From: UBA11891 sp049890035
GTDB taxonomy: Bacteria > Bacteroidota > Bacteroidia > Flavobacteriales > Flavobacteriaceae
DNA: 64,000 bases
NCBI GenBank assembly: GCA_049890035.1
Contig: JBMHCG010000039.1
Span: 124,001-188,000 of the forward strand
Direction: 5' to 3'
Made by a program: the position numbers and the translations under genes. Shown here piece after piece: positions 17,123 through 25,925 of this stretch (its first letter is position 1; each line of letters begins with the position of its first letter). The notes below the pieces were generated by a model that did no database searches, was not told the DNA's origin, and saw nothing but the letters and a program-made list of their open reading frames with translations.

Positions 17123-18284
17123 CTCTGCGATTCAATTCTTTGGTAATCAATTCCAATTCACGTGAGGACTGACCTGCAACAGAGGTGTTTTCCTCAGCCC
17201 TTCGGATGAGGTAAGGCAGAACTTCTTTGATCGGACCAAAGGGGATATACTTTGCGACATTGTACCCGTTGTCAGCAAGATTAAAAGACAAATGATCACT
17301 CATGCCGTATAATTGTCCAAACCAAATATTTGGATGGTTATTAGCAATTTTATTCTTCGCCATCAGCTCCAACAATGAAAGTATGCTGTTTTCGTTGTGA
17401 CTTCCCATAAATAAAGTACAGCGATCAAGATGGCCCACCAACGTTTGAACGCCGGTATCAAAATTTTGATCGGTTTCAGACTTACTGGCACAAATAGGAC
17501 TGGGGTAGCCCAATTTTTGAGCCCGCTCGTTTTCTTTTTCAATGTAAGCTCCTCGAACCAATTTGACGCCCAGTTGAAAATCTTGTTGGTTTGCTTTCTC
17601 AATAAGGCCTTTTAAATATTCCAAACGATCGTGTCGATACATTTGTACGGTAGTAATGACGTTAGCTTCTTTTTTATTGTGACGAGACATGGCTTCTTCC
17701 ACTAGAGTATCAATAGCTGGCTGTATCCAGCTTTCCTCAGCATCGACAAAAACACGAAGCCCCCAGCTTACCGACTGACTACATAGAGTTTCGAACCGAT
17801 TTTTGACCCGTTCCCAAGCAGCTTGTTCTGTTACTGTAAGCACCTCTTTTTGAGCTATTTTTTCGAATAAAGAAAAGGCCCCAATAGCAGTGGGTTTAAA
17901 AACACCATAGGGGTGGTTGGGATTTCCTTTTTGATCGTTTAGTGTTTCCAGCGTTTTTGCAAGTGAGGCATCAAAACCTGCCTCGGAGGCAGTTCCCTCA
18001 ACCGAATATGCCAAAACCGAAGCAATCCGAACCGCACCCAAACGATTTACTACTTTCTGAGAGGCCTGTGCGCTTATTCCAGAGCAAAATTGATTGAACA
18101 CCGTTGCTTTTATGACCCCATCAATGGGAAGCCTTAATCGCAAAGCTATTTGAGTGATTCTTTTTCCTATGGATACCAACGTTTTATTCTGAATCAAACG
18201 AAATAACCAATACGCTCTGCGTAGTTCAAAATTGGATTTTAACTGGAAAGCTACTTGGGTATTTTCAAAAAAATCACGCTTCAT
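17100..18284 (-). CDS. Proline dehydrogenase (PutA-like, monofunctional)
   Basis: 394 residues from the ATG at 18284; the frame is open to an ATG at 18347 (415 residues). The shorter form starts 'MKRDFFENTQVAFQLKSNFELRRAYWLF', which fits the usual N-terminus of Bacteroidota proline dehydrogenases. FAD-barrel motifs include 'VFVDAEESWIQPAIDTLVEEAM', 'VQMYRHDRLEYLK', 'LGVKLVRGAYIEKENERAQKLGYPSPI', 'FMGSHNENS', 'FGQLYGMSDHLSFNLADNGYNVAKYIPFGP' and C-terminal 'YLIRRAEENTS'. It oxidises proline to pyrroline-5-carboxylate. No P5C dehydrogenase domain is fused. Confidence 0.92.
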   Translation of the reverse strand: MKRDFFENTQVAFQLKSNFELRRAYWLFRLIQNKTLVSIGKRITQIALRLRLPIDGVIKATVFNQFCSGISAQASQKVVNRLGAVRIASVLAYSVEGTASEAGFDASLAKTLETLNDQKGNPNHPYGVFKPTAIGAFSLFEKIAQKEVLTVTEQAAWERVKNRFETLCSQSVSWGLRVFVDAEESWIQPAIDTLVEEAMSRHNKKEANVITTVQMYRHDRLEYLKGLIEKANQQDFQLGVKLVRGAYIEKENERAQKLGYPSPICASKSETDQNFDTGVQTLVGHLDRCTLFMGSHNENSILSLLELMAKNKIANNHPNIWFGQLYGMSDHLSFNLADNGYNVAKYIPFGPIKEVLPYLIRRAEENTSVAGQSSRELELITKELNRRASPADAA

Positions 18285-18345
18285 TGCATCCGTAAATTTA
18301 ATACCTTTCGGCAGCAAGGTAGCAAACCTTTTTGACAATTCAACC

Positions 18346-18714
18346 ATGCCATTTGACGCTTACTCCGCCGAACGTATCCGACAGTATTTTGACCTGCATA
18401 AAGTGTCATTTTATGAAAAGAAAATGATGGGTGGCTTGTGTTTTATGGTGAATGAAAAAATGTGTTGTGGCCTACACTATGACAAAAAAAAGCAACAAAA
18501 CATGCTTATGGTTCGTATTGGTGCGACCGCACAAAAGCGTCATGAAAAAAAAGAAGGTGTTTTCCCAATGGACTTTACAGGTCGTCCTATGAAAGGATTT
18601 CTCAATGTAGCAGATACGGCTTGGGATACAGAAACCGATTTGATCTTTTGGTTAGAGTTGTGCTTGGCATTCAATCCACTAGCCAAAGCCAGCAAAAAAA
18701 AGCGTGCGGGTTGA
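18346..18714 (+). CDS. TfoX/Sxy N-terminal-domain protein
   Basis: 122 residues from the ATG at 18346. 'YSAERIRQYFDLHKVSFYEKKMMGGLCFMVNEKMCCGLHYDKKKQQNMLMVRIG' followed by 'PMDFTGRPMKGFLNV' fits the TfoX_N fold. In gammaproteobacteria full-length TfoX regulates competence; stand-alone TfoX_N proteins in Bacteroidota have no known role. The longer frame starting at 18232 would lie inside the divergent proline dehydrogenase gene and is rejected. Its ATG shares two bases (CATG) with the upstream candidate start of proline dehydrogenase. The C-terminus is lysine-rich. Confidence 0.78.
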   Translation: MPFDAYSAERIRQYFDLHKVSFYEKKMMGGLCFMVNEKMCCGLHYDKKKQQNMLMVRIGATAQKRHEKKEGVFPMDFTGRPMKGFLNVADTAWDTETDLIFWLELCLAFNPLAKASKKKRAG

Positions 18715-18725
18715 GGGGAATCTAC

Positions 18726-18733
18726 TACTTTTG
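18726..18733 (+). promoter_or_regulatory. TACTTTTG -7 element before aroB
   Basis: Exact TAnnTTTG, ending six bases before the aroB ATG at 18740 and starting 11 bases after the TfoX-like stop. Confidence 0.6.
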
Positions 18734-18739
18734 TAGCCA

Positions 18740-19825
18740 ATGAACGTATTGCCACCCATTCCCTCTTTAAATTATAAAGTCGTTTTTGGCGAATCTGGCC
18801 GTAAGGCGTTCCAACAATTGATTCAGGAAAACGACTATTCCGCCATTTTTGTTCTAGTTGACAGCAATACCCATCAACATTGTTTGTCCGTTTTCATGCC
18901 AAGCCTGGCCACAGATCTATCCATTGACATCATTGAAATAGAAGCCGGCGAAGCACACAAACACCTACAAAGCTGTTTGGGAGTTTGGGAAACACTTTCA
19001 GAAAACGGAGCCGATCGAAAAAGTCTCTTAATCAACTTGGGTGGGGGTGTTGTTACCGATTTGGGTGGTTTTGTCGCAGCGACCTTTAAACGCGGTATCG
19101 ATTTTATCAATGTTCCCACTTCCTTACTCGCCATGGTGGATGCTTCTGTCGGTGGTAAAACAGGTGTTGACTTGGGTGTTTTAAAAAATCAAGTAGGAAT
19201 TATTGTACAACCCCAATTGGTTTGGGTAAATGACTTGTATTTGCAAACCCTTCCCCCCGAACAATTGCGAAGCGGTTATGCAGAAATGCTCAAACACGGT
19301 CTGATAGCTGATCCCCCCTATTGGAACAAACTGGCTGCATTCGGTAATTTACGCACCGATACCCTGCTCCCTACCATTCATCATTCGGTAAGTATCAAAA
19401 ACGAGGTCGTTAAAAAAGATCCTACCGAAAAAGGATGGCGTAAAATTTTAAATTTTGGTCATACGCTGGGGCATGCTATTGAATCTTATGCGCTTGAAAA
19501 CCAACAACAACGAACTCTTTTACATGGCGAAGCCATAGCAGTGGGCATGATAATGGAAGCCTATCTCTCCGTAAGCCTTTGTGGATTGCCTCTGGATGAT
19601 GCCAAGACAATTAGAAAGATTTTTTTATCCATTTTTTCCAAAGAAAATTTTCCCCCAGAGGCTCAGAAGGCCATTGTAAAACTATTGGTTTTTGATAAAA
19701 AAAACAGTCACGGTCAAATCAATTTCTTGCTCCTCGAGGCAATTGGAAAACCTGTTATAGATGTCAAAGTTCCCCATGCGCTGTTTGCTGGAGCTTTTGC
19801 GTTTTATAATGACGAAATACTTTAG
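18740..19825 (+). CDS. aroB: 3-dehydroquinate synthase AroB
   Basis: 361 residues. Converts DAHP to 3-dehydroquinate in the shikimate pathway, with NAD and a divalent metal. 'LINLGGGVVTDLGGFVAATFKRGIDFINVPTSLLAMVDASVGGKTGVD' (NAD and phosphate binding), 'RSGYAEMLKHGLIAD', 'LNFGHTLGHAIE' and 'LLHGEAIAVGM' carry the metal-binding Glu and His residues. The stop overlaps the convergent ppc stop by four bases. Confidence 0.96.
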   Translation: MNVLPPIPSLNYKVVFGESGRKAFQQLIQENDYSAIFVLVDSNTHQHCLSVFMPSLATDLSIDIIEIEAGEAHKHLQSCLGVWETLSENGADRKSLLINLGGGVVTDLGGFVAATFKRGIDFINVPTSLLAMVDASVGGKTGVDLGVLKNQVGIIVQPQLVWVNDLYLQTLPPEQLRSGYAEMLKHGLIADPPYWNKLAAFGNLRTDTLLPTIHHSVSIKNEVVKKDPTEKGWRKILNFGHTLGHAIESYALENQQQRTLLHGEAIAVGMIMEAYLSVSLCGLPLDDAKTIRKIFLSIFSKENFPPEAQKAIVKLLVFDKKNSHGQINFLLLEAIGKPVIDVKVPHALFAGAFAFYNDEIL

Positions 19826-22410
19826 GCCGAATTCCGACTGGCATTGATGTTACCAAACAAGGAGCGTGTTACCATTTTTTCAAACAAGGGCAATGCATCG
19901 GTAAACTCACCTTCGGCTTTGGCCCGTTGTATTTTTTGCAAGGCATATTGTTGGATGGTCAACAAAGGTTGAACGATCTCTTCACGCAACTTGATAGAGG
20001 CTTTTCCAGCTTGTTGATCTTCCATAAGCGAACGCATACCACTGAGTTCCAGCACCAAAGATTTGGTCAATAGAAACTCCTCGTGAATTTGAGACCAAAA
20101 AGCACCGAATTCCGTATCCGCTTCCATGTAAGCAGTCAATTGGAAAAAAGACTTGGTCATGCTCATCATGCTGTTGGCAATTAAAGTCCGGAAAAAGAGA
20201 GAATTTTCGTAGAGTTGTATCGCACGGTCAAATTCCCCTGCACGTTTAAGCTCCTGCAATGCGGTACCCACTCCATAAAATCCAGGAACGTTTTGCTTGG
20301 ATTGACTCCATCCCCCCACAAAAGGAATGGCTCGTAAGTCTTCAAAAACCAGAGCATCACTCTTGCCTCGTTTGGCTGGGCGACTTCCAATATTGGTCTT
20401 TGCATAATAGGGTAAGGTGGTCATTTTTTCCAAATAGGAAATAAATTTTGGATGGGCTTTAAAGGCTTGGTATGCGACATAGGATCGTTGTGCCAATTCC
20501 TCTAATGTGGCTCGGTCTGCTGCTCTGAGTTCGTTGGTGTCTTGAGCAAAGACTTGGTTTTCAATACCCGAACTCAACAATTGTTCCAAGTTAAATTGAC
20601 AGGAATCCAATGTACCAAAATTGGAACTGATAGTTTGCCCCTGAATGGTTAATTGTATGTCATCGGACTGGATGGTTTTACCCAATGATGCATAAAAACG
20701 GTGGGTATTGCCGCCTCCACGAGCGGGTGGTCCCCCACGGCCGTCAAAGAAAGCAACTTCCAAATCATACTCCTGAGACAGCTTGCTCAACACCTCTTTG
20801 GTTTTGTAAATACTCCAATTGGCCATAAAGTACCCACCATCTTTGGTGCCATCTGAAAAACCAAGCATAATAGTTTGCTTATGATCCCGTTGGGCCAAAT
20901 GCGTGCGATAAACAGGATTTTCATAGAGCATACGCATTACTGCTTCTGCAGCTTCCAAATCGGGTATGGTTTCAAAAAGAGGGATGATGTCCACCGTGGG
21001 CTCGTCCCAACCACACAAACGAAACATAGCAAACAACTGCAATACATTTTCAACCGATTGGCAATTGCTGATAATGTAGCGGTGACAACCTCTTTCTCCG
21101 TTTTTCTCTTGAATAGTTCGCATGCTGTGGATACTTTCTAATGTCTGAAAGGCTATACTATCGGTTTCGAGTAAGTGGGTAGGAAAATGACCCCGCAACT
21201 TGAGAAGAATAGCATAGCGTGCTTCTAAAGACAATGTATCGTAGGCCTCGGGACAATTTGTAATGTATTTCGCCGCTTCTGGGTGATTGATAAGCGTATG
21301 GAATACCGATGCGTGTACACGAGAATCTTGACGGATGTCCAAACTGGCAAAATGGAACCCAAACAAACGAACTTTGTTTCGCATATCCGCCACTTCAGAC
21401 TGATAAATTCCATTGTGCTCCTCGCCCAATTGTTGGTGGACTGCATTCAATTCAGAAATGAGATAGGCAGGAGACACAACTGGTTTTTCTTTGGGATAAA
21501 ACAATTCTTCTAAAAGTAAATCCGTCAATTGATTGATGGTCTCATCAGCTCCATCAAAAGTTATTTTTCGTTTTAATTTTCGAATGTCCCGATAGTAGTT
21601 CCGCAAAATTGAAAACCGCAGGGCTTCTGCCGTTTTCAGAGTAATGTCCGCGGTAACATAGGGATTGCCATCGCGGTCCCCACCCGGCCAAAACCCAAAA
21701 TCAAAAATGGAATTTTCAATGGGTTTGTTGTTGAAAATATTCTGTTCCAAATAGTCGTATATAGTACTGGCGGAATGGTAGAAGACATTTTCCAAAAACC
21801 AAATTAAACTAACTGCCTCGTCTAGAGGGGTAGGTTTCTGTTTGTTATAAAAACGTGTTTTACCCAATTGCGCTAGCAGAGTTTTTATACGACTCAAATC
21901 ATCCTCTTGAATGGCGTCGGACAAATCATTGATGATGCCGAGTACCGATCCCGGGTAAAATTGCGTGGGGTGTGCTGTTAATACAATTCGAACATTGAAT
22001 CGATTCAAATAGTCTCGCAAAGCATCTAGTTTGCCTTTGGAATTAGCTTCTTCCTTGATATTTCGAATGGTCCCCCTTCCATGCATGTTGTTGACATAAG
22101 CAAAACCAGCATCTTCAATAGCATCAAACAAAACAACCTGACGTTCAATGTATTGAATAAACTGAAACAGGACATTGTGCTGTGCCTCAAAATCCAATTC
22201 AGGAAAGAATTTTTTAAAAAATTGTTCGACAATAACTTCGGGAGACTTGTTCTGCGAAAAACTTTCCTGACACAAGGCGGCAAACAATGGAAGATATACT
22301 CCTGTTTCTTTTATGTTTTTAAGAGGGAGTGTAAGGAAAAGGTTGTTGTAAATTTGGTATTTGGAGAGGATCCGTTCGTTAAAACGGTCAATTTTGGGGA
22401 TACGAGCCAT
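19822..22410 (-). CDS. ppc: Phosphoenolpyruvate carboxylase
   Basis: 862 residues, an anaplerotic enzyme making oxaloacetate from PEP and bicarbonate. The catalytic histidine is in 'IVLTAHPTQFYPGS' (His147); 'FWPGGDRDGNPYVT', 'MLGFSDGTKDGGYFMANW' and the glycine-rich loop 'FFDGRGGPPARGGGNTHRF' are present. The C-terminus is 'NINASRNSA' where many PEPCs end in a conserved NTG; the last residues sit in the active site, so the variant is worth noting. The start lies six bases after the stop of the Lrp-type regulator, so the two are probably co-transcribed. Confidence 0.95.
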   Translation of the reverse strand: MARIPKIDRFNERILSKYQIYNNLFLTLPLKNIKETGVYLPLFAALCQESFSQNKSPEVIVEQFFKKFFPELDFEAQHNVLFQFIQYIERQVVLFDAIEDAGFAYVNNMHGRGTIRNIKEEANSKGKLDALRDYLNRFNVRIVLTAHPTQFYPGSVLGIINDLSDAIQEDDLSRIKTLLAQLGKTRFYNKQKPTPLDEAVSLIWFLENVFYHSASTIYDYLEQNIFNNKPIENSIFDFGFWPGGDRDGNPYVTADITLKTAEALRFSILRNYYRDIRKLKRKITFDGADETINQLTDLLLEELFYPKEKPVVSPAYLISELNAVHQQLGEEHNGIYQSEVADMRNKVRLFGFHFASLDIRQDSRVHASVFHTLINHPEAAKYITNCPEAYDTLSLEARYAILLKLRGHFPTHLLETDSIAFQTLESIHSMRTIQEKNGERGCHRYIISNCQSVENVLQLFAMFRLCGWDEPTVDIIPLFETIPDLEAAEAVMRMLYENPVYRTHLAQRDHKQTIMLGFSDGTKDGGYFMANWSIYKTKEVLSKLSQEYDLEVAFFDGRGGPPARGGGNTHRFYASLGKTIQSDDIQLTIQGQTISSNFGTLDSCQFNLEQLLSSGIENQVFAQDTNELRAADRATLEELAQRSYVAYQAFKAHPKFISYLEKMTTLPYYAKTNIGSRPAKRGKSDALVFEDLRAIPFVGGWSQSKQNVPGFYGVGTALQELKRAGEFDRAIQLYENSLFFRTLIANSMMSMTKSFFQLTAYMEADTEFGAFWSQIHEEFLLTKSLVLELSGMRSLMEDQQAGKASIKLREEIVQPLLTIQQYALQKIQRAKAEGEFTDALPLFEKMVTRSLFGNINASRNSA

Positions 22411-22416
22411 TTTGTT

Positions 22417-22902
22417 TTAGTCTTCTAATTCATTAAAAATATGATGCATCAAGCGGCGTTTGTCATTGATGCTTTCTTCCATAGAAATCATGGTTTCTGT
22501 TCGTGCGACACCATCAATATCATCGATTGAGAAAATGATGTTTTTGGCATGCGAGGTGTCCCGCGCTCGCACTTTACAGAAAATATTGAATTTTCCTGTA
22601 GTAATATGTGCTACTGTAACAAAGGGAATCGCATTCAGGCTTTCCAAAACGCTTTGCGTATGGCTTGTTTTGTCTAAAAATAAGCCTACGTAAGCAATAA
22701 AGGAATATCCCAGTTTAACATAGTCTAAATTCAGAGAGGACCCTTTAATAATACCTGCTTCTTCCATTTTTTTGACACGGACATGAACGGTTCCAGCAGA
22801 AATCAACAACCGTTTGGAAATATCAGTGAAAGGAACGCGTGTATTTTCTATTAAAATATCGAGAATTTGATGATCGACATCATCTAATTTAACAGTGCTC
22901 AT
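22417..22902 (-). CDS. Lrp/AsnC family transcriptional regulator
   Basis: 161 residues. An N-terminal winged helix-turn-helix ('LDDVDHQILDILIENTRVPFTDISKRLLISAGTVHVRVKKMEEAGII') and a C-terminal RAM ligand-binding domain ('AYVGLFLDKTSHTQSVLESLNAIPFVTVAHITTGKFNIFCKV') give the standard Lrp/AsnC layout. It lies directly upstream of ppc, which suggests it is autoregulated and may link PEP carboxylase to amino-acid or other metabolite levels; that link is inference. A near-consensus promoter GATCTTTG (22928-22921) with TTG 20 bases upstream precedes it. Confidence 0.93.
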   Translation of the reverse strand: MSTVKLDDVDHQILDILIENTRVPFTDISKRLLISAGTVHVRVKKMEEAGIIKGSSLNLDYVKLGYSFIAYVGLFLDKTSHTQSVLESLNAIPFVTVAHITTGKFNIFCKVRARDTSHAKNIIFSIDDIDGVARTETMISMEESINDKRRLMHHIFNELED

Positions 22903-22920
22903 AACAACATTTTTTTAGTA

Positions 22921-22951
22921 CAAAGATCTGGAATAATTTAATTTTTCACAA
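22921..22951 (-). promoter_or_regulatory. Near-consensus promoter of the Lrp-ppc unit
   Basis: GATCTTTG at 22928-22921 differs from TAnnTTTG at one position, and TTG at 22951-22949 gives a 20-base spacer, within the range described for Bacteroidota -33/-7 promoters. Confidence 0.4.
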
Positions 22952-22978
22952 CAAAATCGTGTTTTGTCTATCATATAT

Positions 22979-24052
22979 TCAATCAAATGTTATATTTTCC
23001 AAAAATCCTACCCTTTGATTGGCCTCAAAATGGATTACCGTTGATTTTTCATGCTGGTCGTACTGCTTTTCGAAATGCCCCCGCAAACCCAGATAGGTAC
23101 CAAAACTGTGAAAACTAGGAATTAGAACGATTTGATTGTTTTCCAAAGACTCCTGATACTGGATGGCCAATTGCTGTGCTTCATAGACGGTGTTTCCGTG
23201 CTGAATATTCACATTTTGCCATAGCATATCCACAAATCCTTTGTCGTTTTCTGGCAATTCCAAATAGTCTGCCACAGCAAAAGCAAGATACGATTCAGAG
23301 GCAATGCATTCAAAACAGGATAACAGGGCATTATATACCCAAGCTGTGGTTTGATTGCGTTGGTAATCGTCCGGATGATGCCCCGCTTCAAACAAAAGGG
23401 TAGGCACACCGGCTGTGGTGAAGGCATCGCCCACACAATTGGAATTGTACGTATCGTCATACCGTCCGATGCGATGCAAGAGATCCGTTGGCATGACATC
23501 CACTATAGCTGCGATGACTTGCATGGCAATTTTTCGTTGTGGAGGAAGGGAACAGGCGGTATCTGCAGCCGGGGCTAAAAACGATAAAGTTGCTGGTTCC
23601 CCTCCTTTTCCCGCAGCAAAAATAGTTCGTTGGCCATGTAAGTTGAGTGCAAAGTCAGGTTGAAAAGAATGGAAAACCTGATGCAACAATTGGCTTTCCG
23701 GTTGTGTCAAGGCCTGAGCATCCCGATTTAAATCAATATCATTCGCGTTATGACGCTGAAAACGCTTTGAGCCATCGGGATTTAACTGGAGTATGATATA
23801 CAGTTTTAGGTCTTCTAGAAAAGGAAATGAAGTACCTTGAACATAAGCACGTAAAAACTGAATCAATGCGCGTGTCGTTGTACTTTCATTACCGTGCATT
23901 TGGGACCACAAAAGAATTTTTTTCGTTCCATTTCCAATTGATAACCCATAAATGGGTCTTCCTTCGACAGACTGCCCCAAAATTTTGAAAGGTAATTGTG
24001 GATTTTCTGAAACGAAATCACTGATTTTTTCTGGTGGATAATAACGCGACAT
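22979..24052 (-). CDS. M14-family metallocarboxypeptidase
   Basis: 357 residues without a signal peptide, so probably cytoplasmic. Zinc-site motif 'LLWSQMHGNESTTTRALIQFL' (His53, Glu56), substrate-binding 'LNPDGSKRFQRHNANDIDLNRDAQ' and 'FALNLHGQRTIFAAG', and the general-base region 'PTLLFEAGHHPDDYQRN' fit the carboxypeptidase A/succinylglutamate desuccinylase-like group. The natural substrate is unknown; a peptide or cell-wall peptide is possible. Its TACTTTTG promoter element overlaps the first copy of a seven-copy TTGTTTAC array shared with the divergent XRE regulator gene, so it is a likely target of that regulator. Confidence 0.88.
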   Translation of the reverse strand: MSRYYPPEKISDFVSENPQLPFKILGQSVEGRPIYGLSIGNGTKKILLWSQMHGNESTTTRALIQFLRAYVQGTSFPFLEDLKLYIILQLNPDGSKRFQRHNANDIDLNRDAQALTQPESQLLHQVFHSFQPDFALNLHGQRTIFAAGKGGEPATLSFLAPAADTACSLPPQRKIAMQVIAAIVDVMPTDLLHRIGRYDDTYNSNCVGDAFTTAGVPTLLFEAGHHPDDYQRNQTTAWVYNALLSCFECIASESYLAFAVADYLELPENDKGFVDMLWQNVNIQHGNTVYEAQQLAIQYQESLENNQIVLIPSFHSFGTYLGLRGHFEKQYDQHEKSTVIHFEANQRVGFLENITFD

Positions 24053-24056
24053 GTTA

Positions 24057-24064
24057 CAAAAGTA
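24057..24064 (-). promoter_or_regulatory. TACTTTTG -7 element before the M14 peptidase gene
   Basis: Exact TAnnTTTG ending four bases before the ATG at 24052. It shares three bases with the first TTGTTTAC repeat copy (24062-24069), so a protein on that repeat would block the promoter. Confidence 0.6.
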
Positions 24065-24306
24065 AACAATCCCTTGTTTACATAAATAAACAAGAATAAT
24101 TCATTTTTGTAAACAATAGTATCGTCAGTCATTGGTTTTTTGTATGGATTTGTAAACATATTTCATAATGAAACATTTATATTTTTGTTTATCAGTATTT
24201 TATCACGTATTCCTAAACTTATTAATGAAGAACTAAAAGGTTGAAATAGATGTTTTTTAATAGTTACACTTTTGTATATTGCTTAAAGATTTTCAATTGT
24301 TTACAA
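24062..24306. promoter_or_regulatory. Seven-copy TTGTTTAC/GTAAACAA operator-like array
   Basis: Copies of the octamer or its 7-base core, in both orientations: 24062-24069 (GTAAACAA), 24074-24081 (TTGTTTAC), 24087-24093 (TAAACAA), 24109-24116 (GTAAACAA), 24152-24158 (GTAAACA), 24185-24191 (TTGTTTA), 24297-24306 (TTGTTTACAA). The first two form a perfect inverted repeat with a 4-base spacer; the last runs into the ATG of the XRE gene. The array fills the 253-bp gap between divergent genes, the M14 peptidase and the XRE regulator. The simplest reading is a multi-site operator for that regulator. Confidence 0.75.
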
Positions 24307-24758
24307 TGTTAAACCATCAGGAAATAATCGACCGAATTGAAGCATTACGGAAGAAAGAAGGGCTTACTGCTGCCGCCTTTGCACAACGTATTGGAGTACC
24401 TCGTTCTTCGCTTTCCCACCTGGTATCGGGTCGCAATAAACCTTCTTTGGATTTACTGATAAAAATCGCTGATGTCTTTCAAGGGGTCTCCCTGGATGGA
24501 TTGGTGTTTGGAAAACCAGCACCAACTTCATCGCTGCAGTCCCCTCCACTTTCCAAAACCCTAAATACGCCAACTACCCAGGCAATTTCAACAACCCATG
24601 AAATGACCGCAGAGTTGCCCTTTGAAACTGAGCAAAACAAAGAGACTGCAGCAGCGCATCCCCATAATGTCACATCACAACCCATTAAAAAACCGGTTCA
24701 GCAAATTGCTCTTTTTTTTGAGGATGGCAGTTTTGAAATGTATTCGCCCAAATCTTAG
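24306..24758 (+). CDS. XRE-family transcriptional regulator
   Basis: 150 residues from the ATG at 24306; nine upstream codons are open but 'MLNHQEIIDRIEALRKKEGLTAAAFAQRIGVPRSSLSHLVSGRNKPSLDLLIKIADVF' is the usual start of this family. The Cro/C1 helix-turn-helix spans about residues 8-62. A Pro/Thr/Ser-rich linker of about 60 residues follows, ending in a short conserved-looking tail 'QIALFFEDGSFEMYSPK'. The start codon is overlapped by the last TTGTTTACAA repeat, suggesting autorepression. The long low-complexity linker with a C-terminal hook could carry a protein contact; this is inference. Confidence 0.85.
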   Translation: MLNHQEIIDRIEALRKKEGLTAAAFAQRIGVPRSSLSHLVSGRNKPSLDLLIKIADVFQGVSLDGLVFGKPAPTSSLQSPPLSKTLNTPTTQAISTTHEMTAELPFETEQNKETAAAHPHNVTSQPIKKPVQQIALFFEDGSFEMYSPKS

Positions 24759-24771
24759 TACTTTCGCATCG

Positions 24772-25149
24772 ATGAAAAAAATCCGAATGCTACTTCTTCT
24801 GAGCCTGCTTGGAAGTTGCTATCCTGTGGAACGCAATTGTTTGCCCTTTCACAACGGTCGTTTTCGTTTTACAACCGAAGTGAATGGTTCCCTTCAAACA
24901 GCTGAATTCATCCGCAAGGATAATTTGGAAATAGAATTCTATCAACAACAAACTGATTCAGCAAACATTCGTTGGGTCAACGATTGTGAATGTATTTTGA
25001 CCAAAATTAATCCGACCAGCAATCAGGACAAACGTCCCATTCGGATGCGAATCCTACAAACGAAAGATTCCTCCGAATACGTTTTTGAATACAGCCTGGT
25101 TGGAGACAATAAAAATACCCAACGAGGAACCATTGAAAAACTAAACTAG
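24772..25149 (+). CDS. Small lipoprotein of the flavobacterial topoisomerase-neighbour family
   Basis: 125 residues from the ATG at 24772. A lipobox 'LLLLSLLGSC' places the acylated cysteine at position 16. The rest is a small beta-rich domain: 'CLPFHNGRFRFTTEVNG', 'RKDNLEIEFYQQQTDSANIRWVNDCECILTKINP'. Proteins of this kind are often mislabelled 'DNA topoisomerase IV' in flavobacterial genomes because they sit next to parE/parC, as here; nothing in the sequence is topoisomerase-like. TACTTTCG (24759-24766), one mismatch from the -7 consensus, ends five bases before the start. Confidence 0.8.
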   Translation: MKKIRMLLLLSLLGSCYPVERNCLPFHNGRFRFTTEVNGSLQTAEFIRKDNLEIEFYQQQTDSANIRWVNDCECILTKINPTSNQDKRPIRMRILQTKDSSEYVFEYSLVGDNKNTQRGTIEKLN

Positions 25150-25152
25150 TCC

Positions 25153-25917
25153 ATGTCCATTTTTACAACGGAAACACTCTCAGCGTTTTTAACTTTGACG
25201 TTTCTTGAAATCGTTTTGGGAATAGACAATATCTTATTCATCACCCTGATATCCAACAAACTTCCTGAAGCAGATCGAAAACGGGCCACCCAATTGGGAT
25301 TGGTCTTGGCCATGGTATTGCGCATTCTTCTTCTTATGGGGATTTCCGTTTTTATAGGAATGCAAGAAACCTGGTTTACCATTGACACTTCTTTTATCCA
25401 ATCAGAAATCAGTGGTCAGAGCATAATTCTTTTTATGGGCGGTTTGTTTTTAATTTACAAAGCAACCAAAGAAATTTACGAACGGGTTGAAGTTCCAGCA
25501 GCAAAATTTCAAGCCCTGCCTTCTGTTGCTACCCATTCTCTTTCCCGGGCCGTATTGCAAATCACTTTGATCAACATCATCTTTTCCTTCGATTCCATCT
25601 TGACCGCCATCGGCATGACAAACGGCCTACCCAATGCCTTTTGGCTCATGGTCGTTGCTGTGGTCCTTTCGGTTCTCATCATGATGTTGTTTGCCCACCC
25701 AGTGGGAGCGTTTGTCAACCAACATCCTTCCTTGCAAGTGTTGGGCATGGCTTTTTTACTATTGATCGGATTCATGCTCTTGACTGAAGCGGCCCATCTT
25801 TCGCATACGCAAGTACTGCAACAAGAAATAGGAAGTATTCCCAAAGGCTATTTGTATTTCGCCATTGCCTTTTCGTTGGGCGTAGAATTTATTAATATGC
25901 GTATAAGGAGACAATAA
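25153..25917 (+). CDS. TerC-family integral membrane protein
   Basis: 254 residues with about seven membrane helices. The conserved acidic intramembrane motif 'TLTFLEIVLGIDNILFITLISNKLP' near the N-terminus and its repeat 'ITLINIIFSFDSILTAIGM' near residue 140 are the TerC signature, with 'FALGVEFINMR'-like C-terminus ('AFSLGVEFINMRIRRQ'). TerC/Alx proteins are linked to metal, mainly manganese, export and to tellurite resistance; no other ter gene is nearby. It begins three bases after the lipoprotein stop. Confidence 0.93.
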   Translation: MSIFTTETLSAFLTLTFLEIVLGIDNILFITLISNKLPEADRKRATQLGLVLAMVLRILLLMGISVFIGMQETWFTIDTSFIQSEISGQSIILFMGGLFLIYKATKEIYERVEVPAAKFQALPSVATHSLSRAVLQITLINIIFSFDSILTAIGMTNGLPNAFWLMVVAVVLSVLIMMLFAHPVGAFVNQHPSLQVLGMAFLLLIGFMLLTEAAHLSHTQVLQQEIGSIPKGYLYFAIAFSLGVEFINMRIRRQ

Positions 25918-25925
25918 CCCGCTCG

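Noticed and set aside
18232..18345. 38-codon extension of the TfoX-like protein
   Set aside because: Lies inside the divergent proline dehydrogenase gene and has no family similarity.
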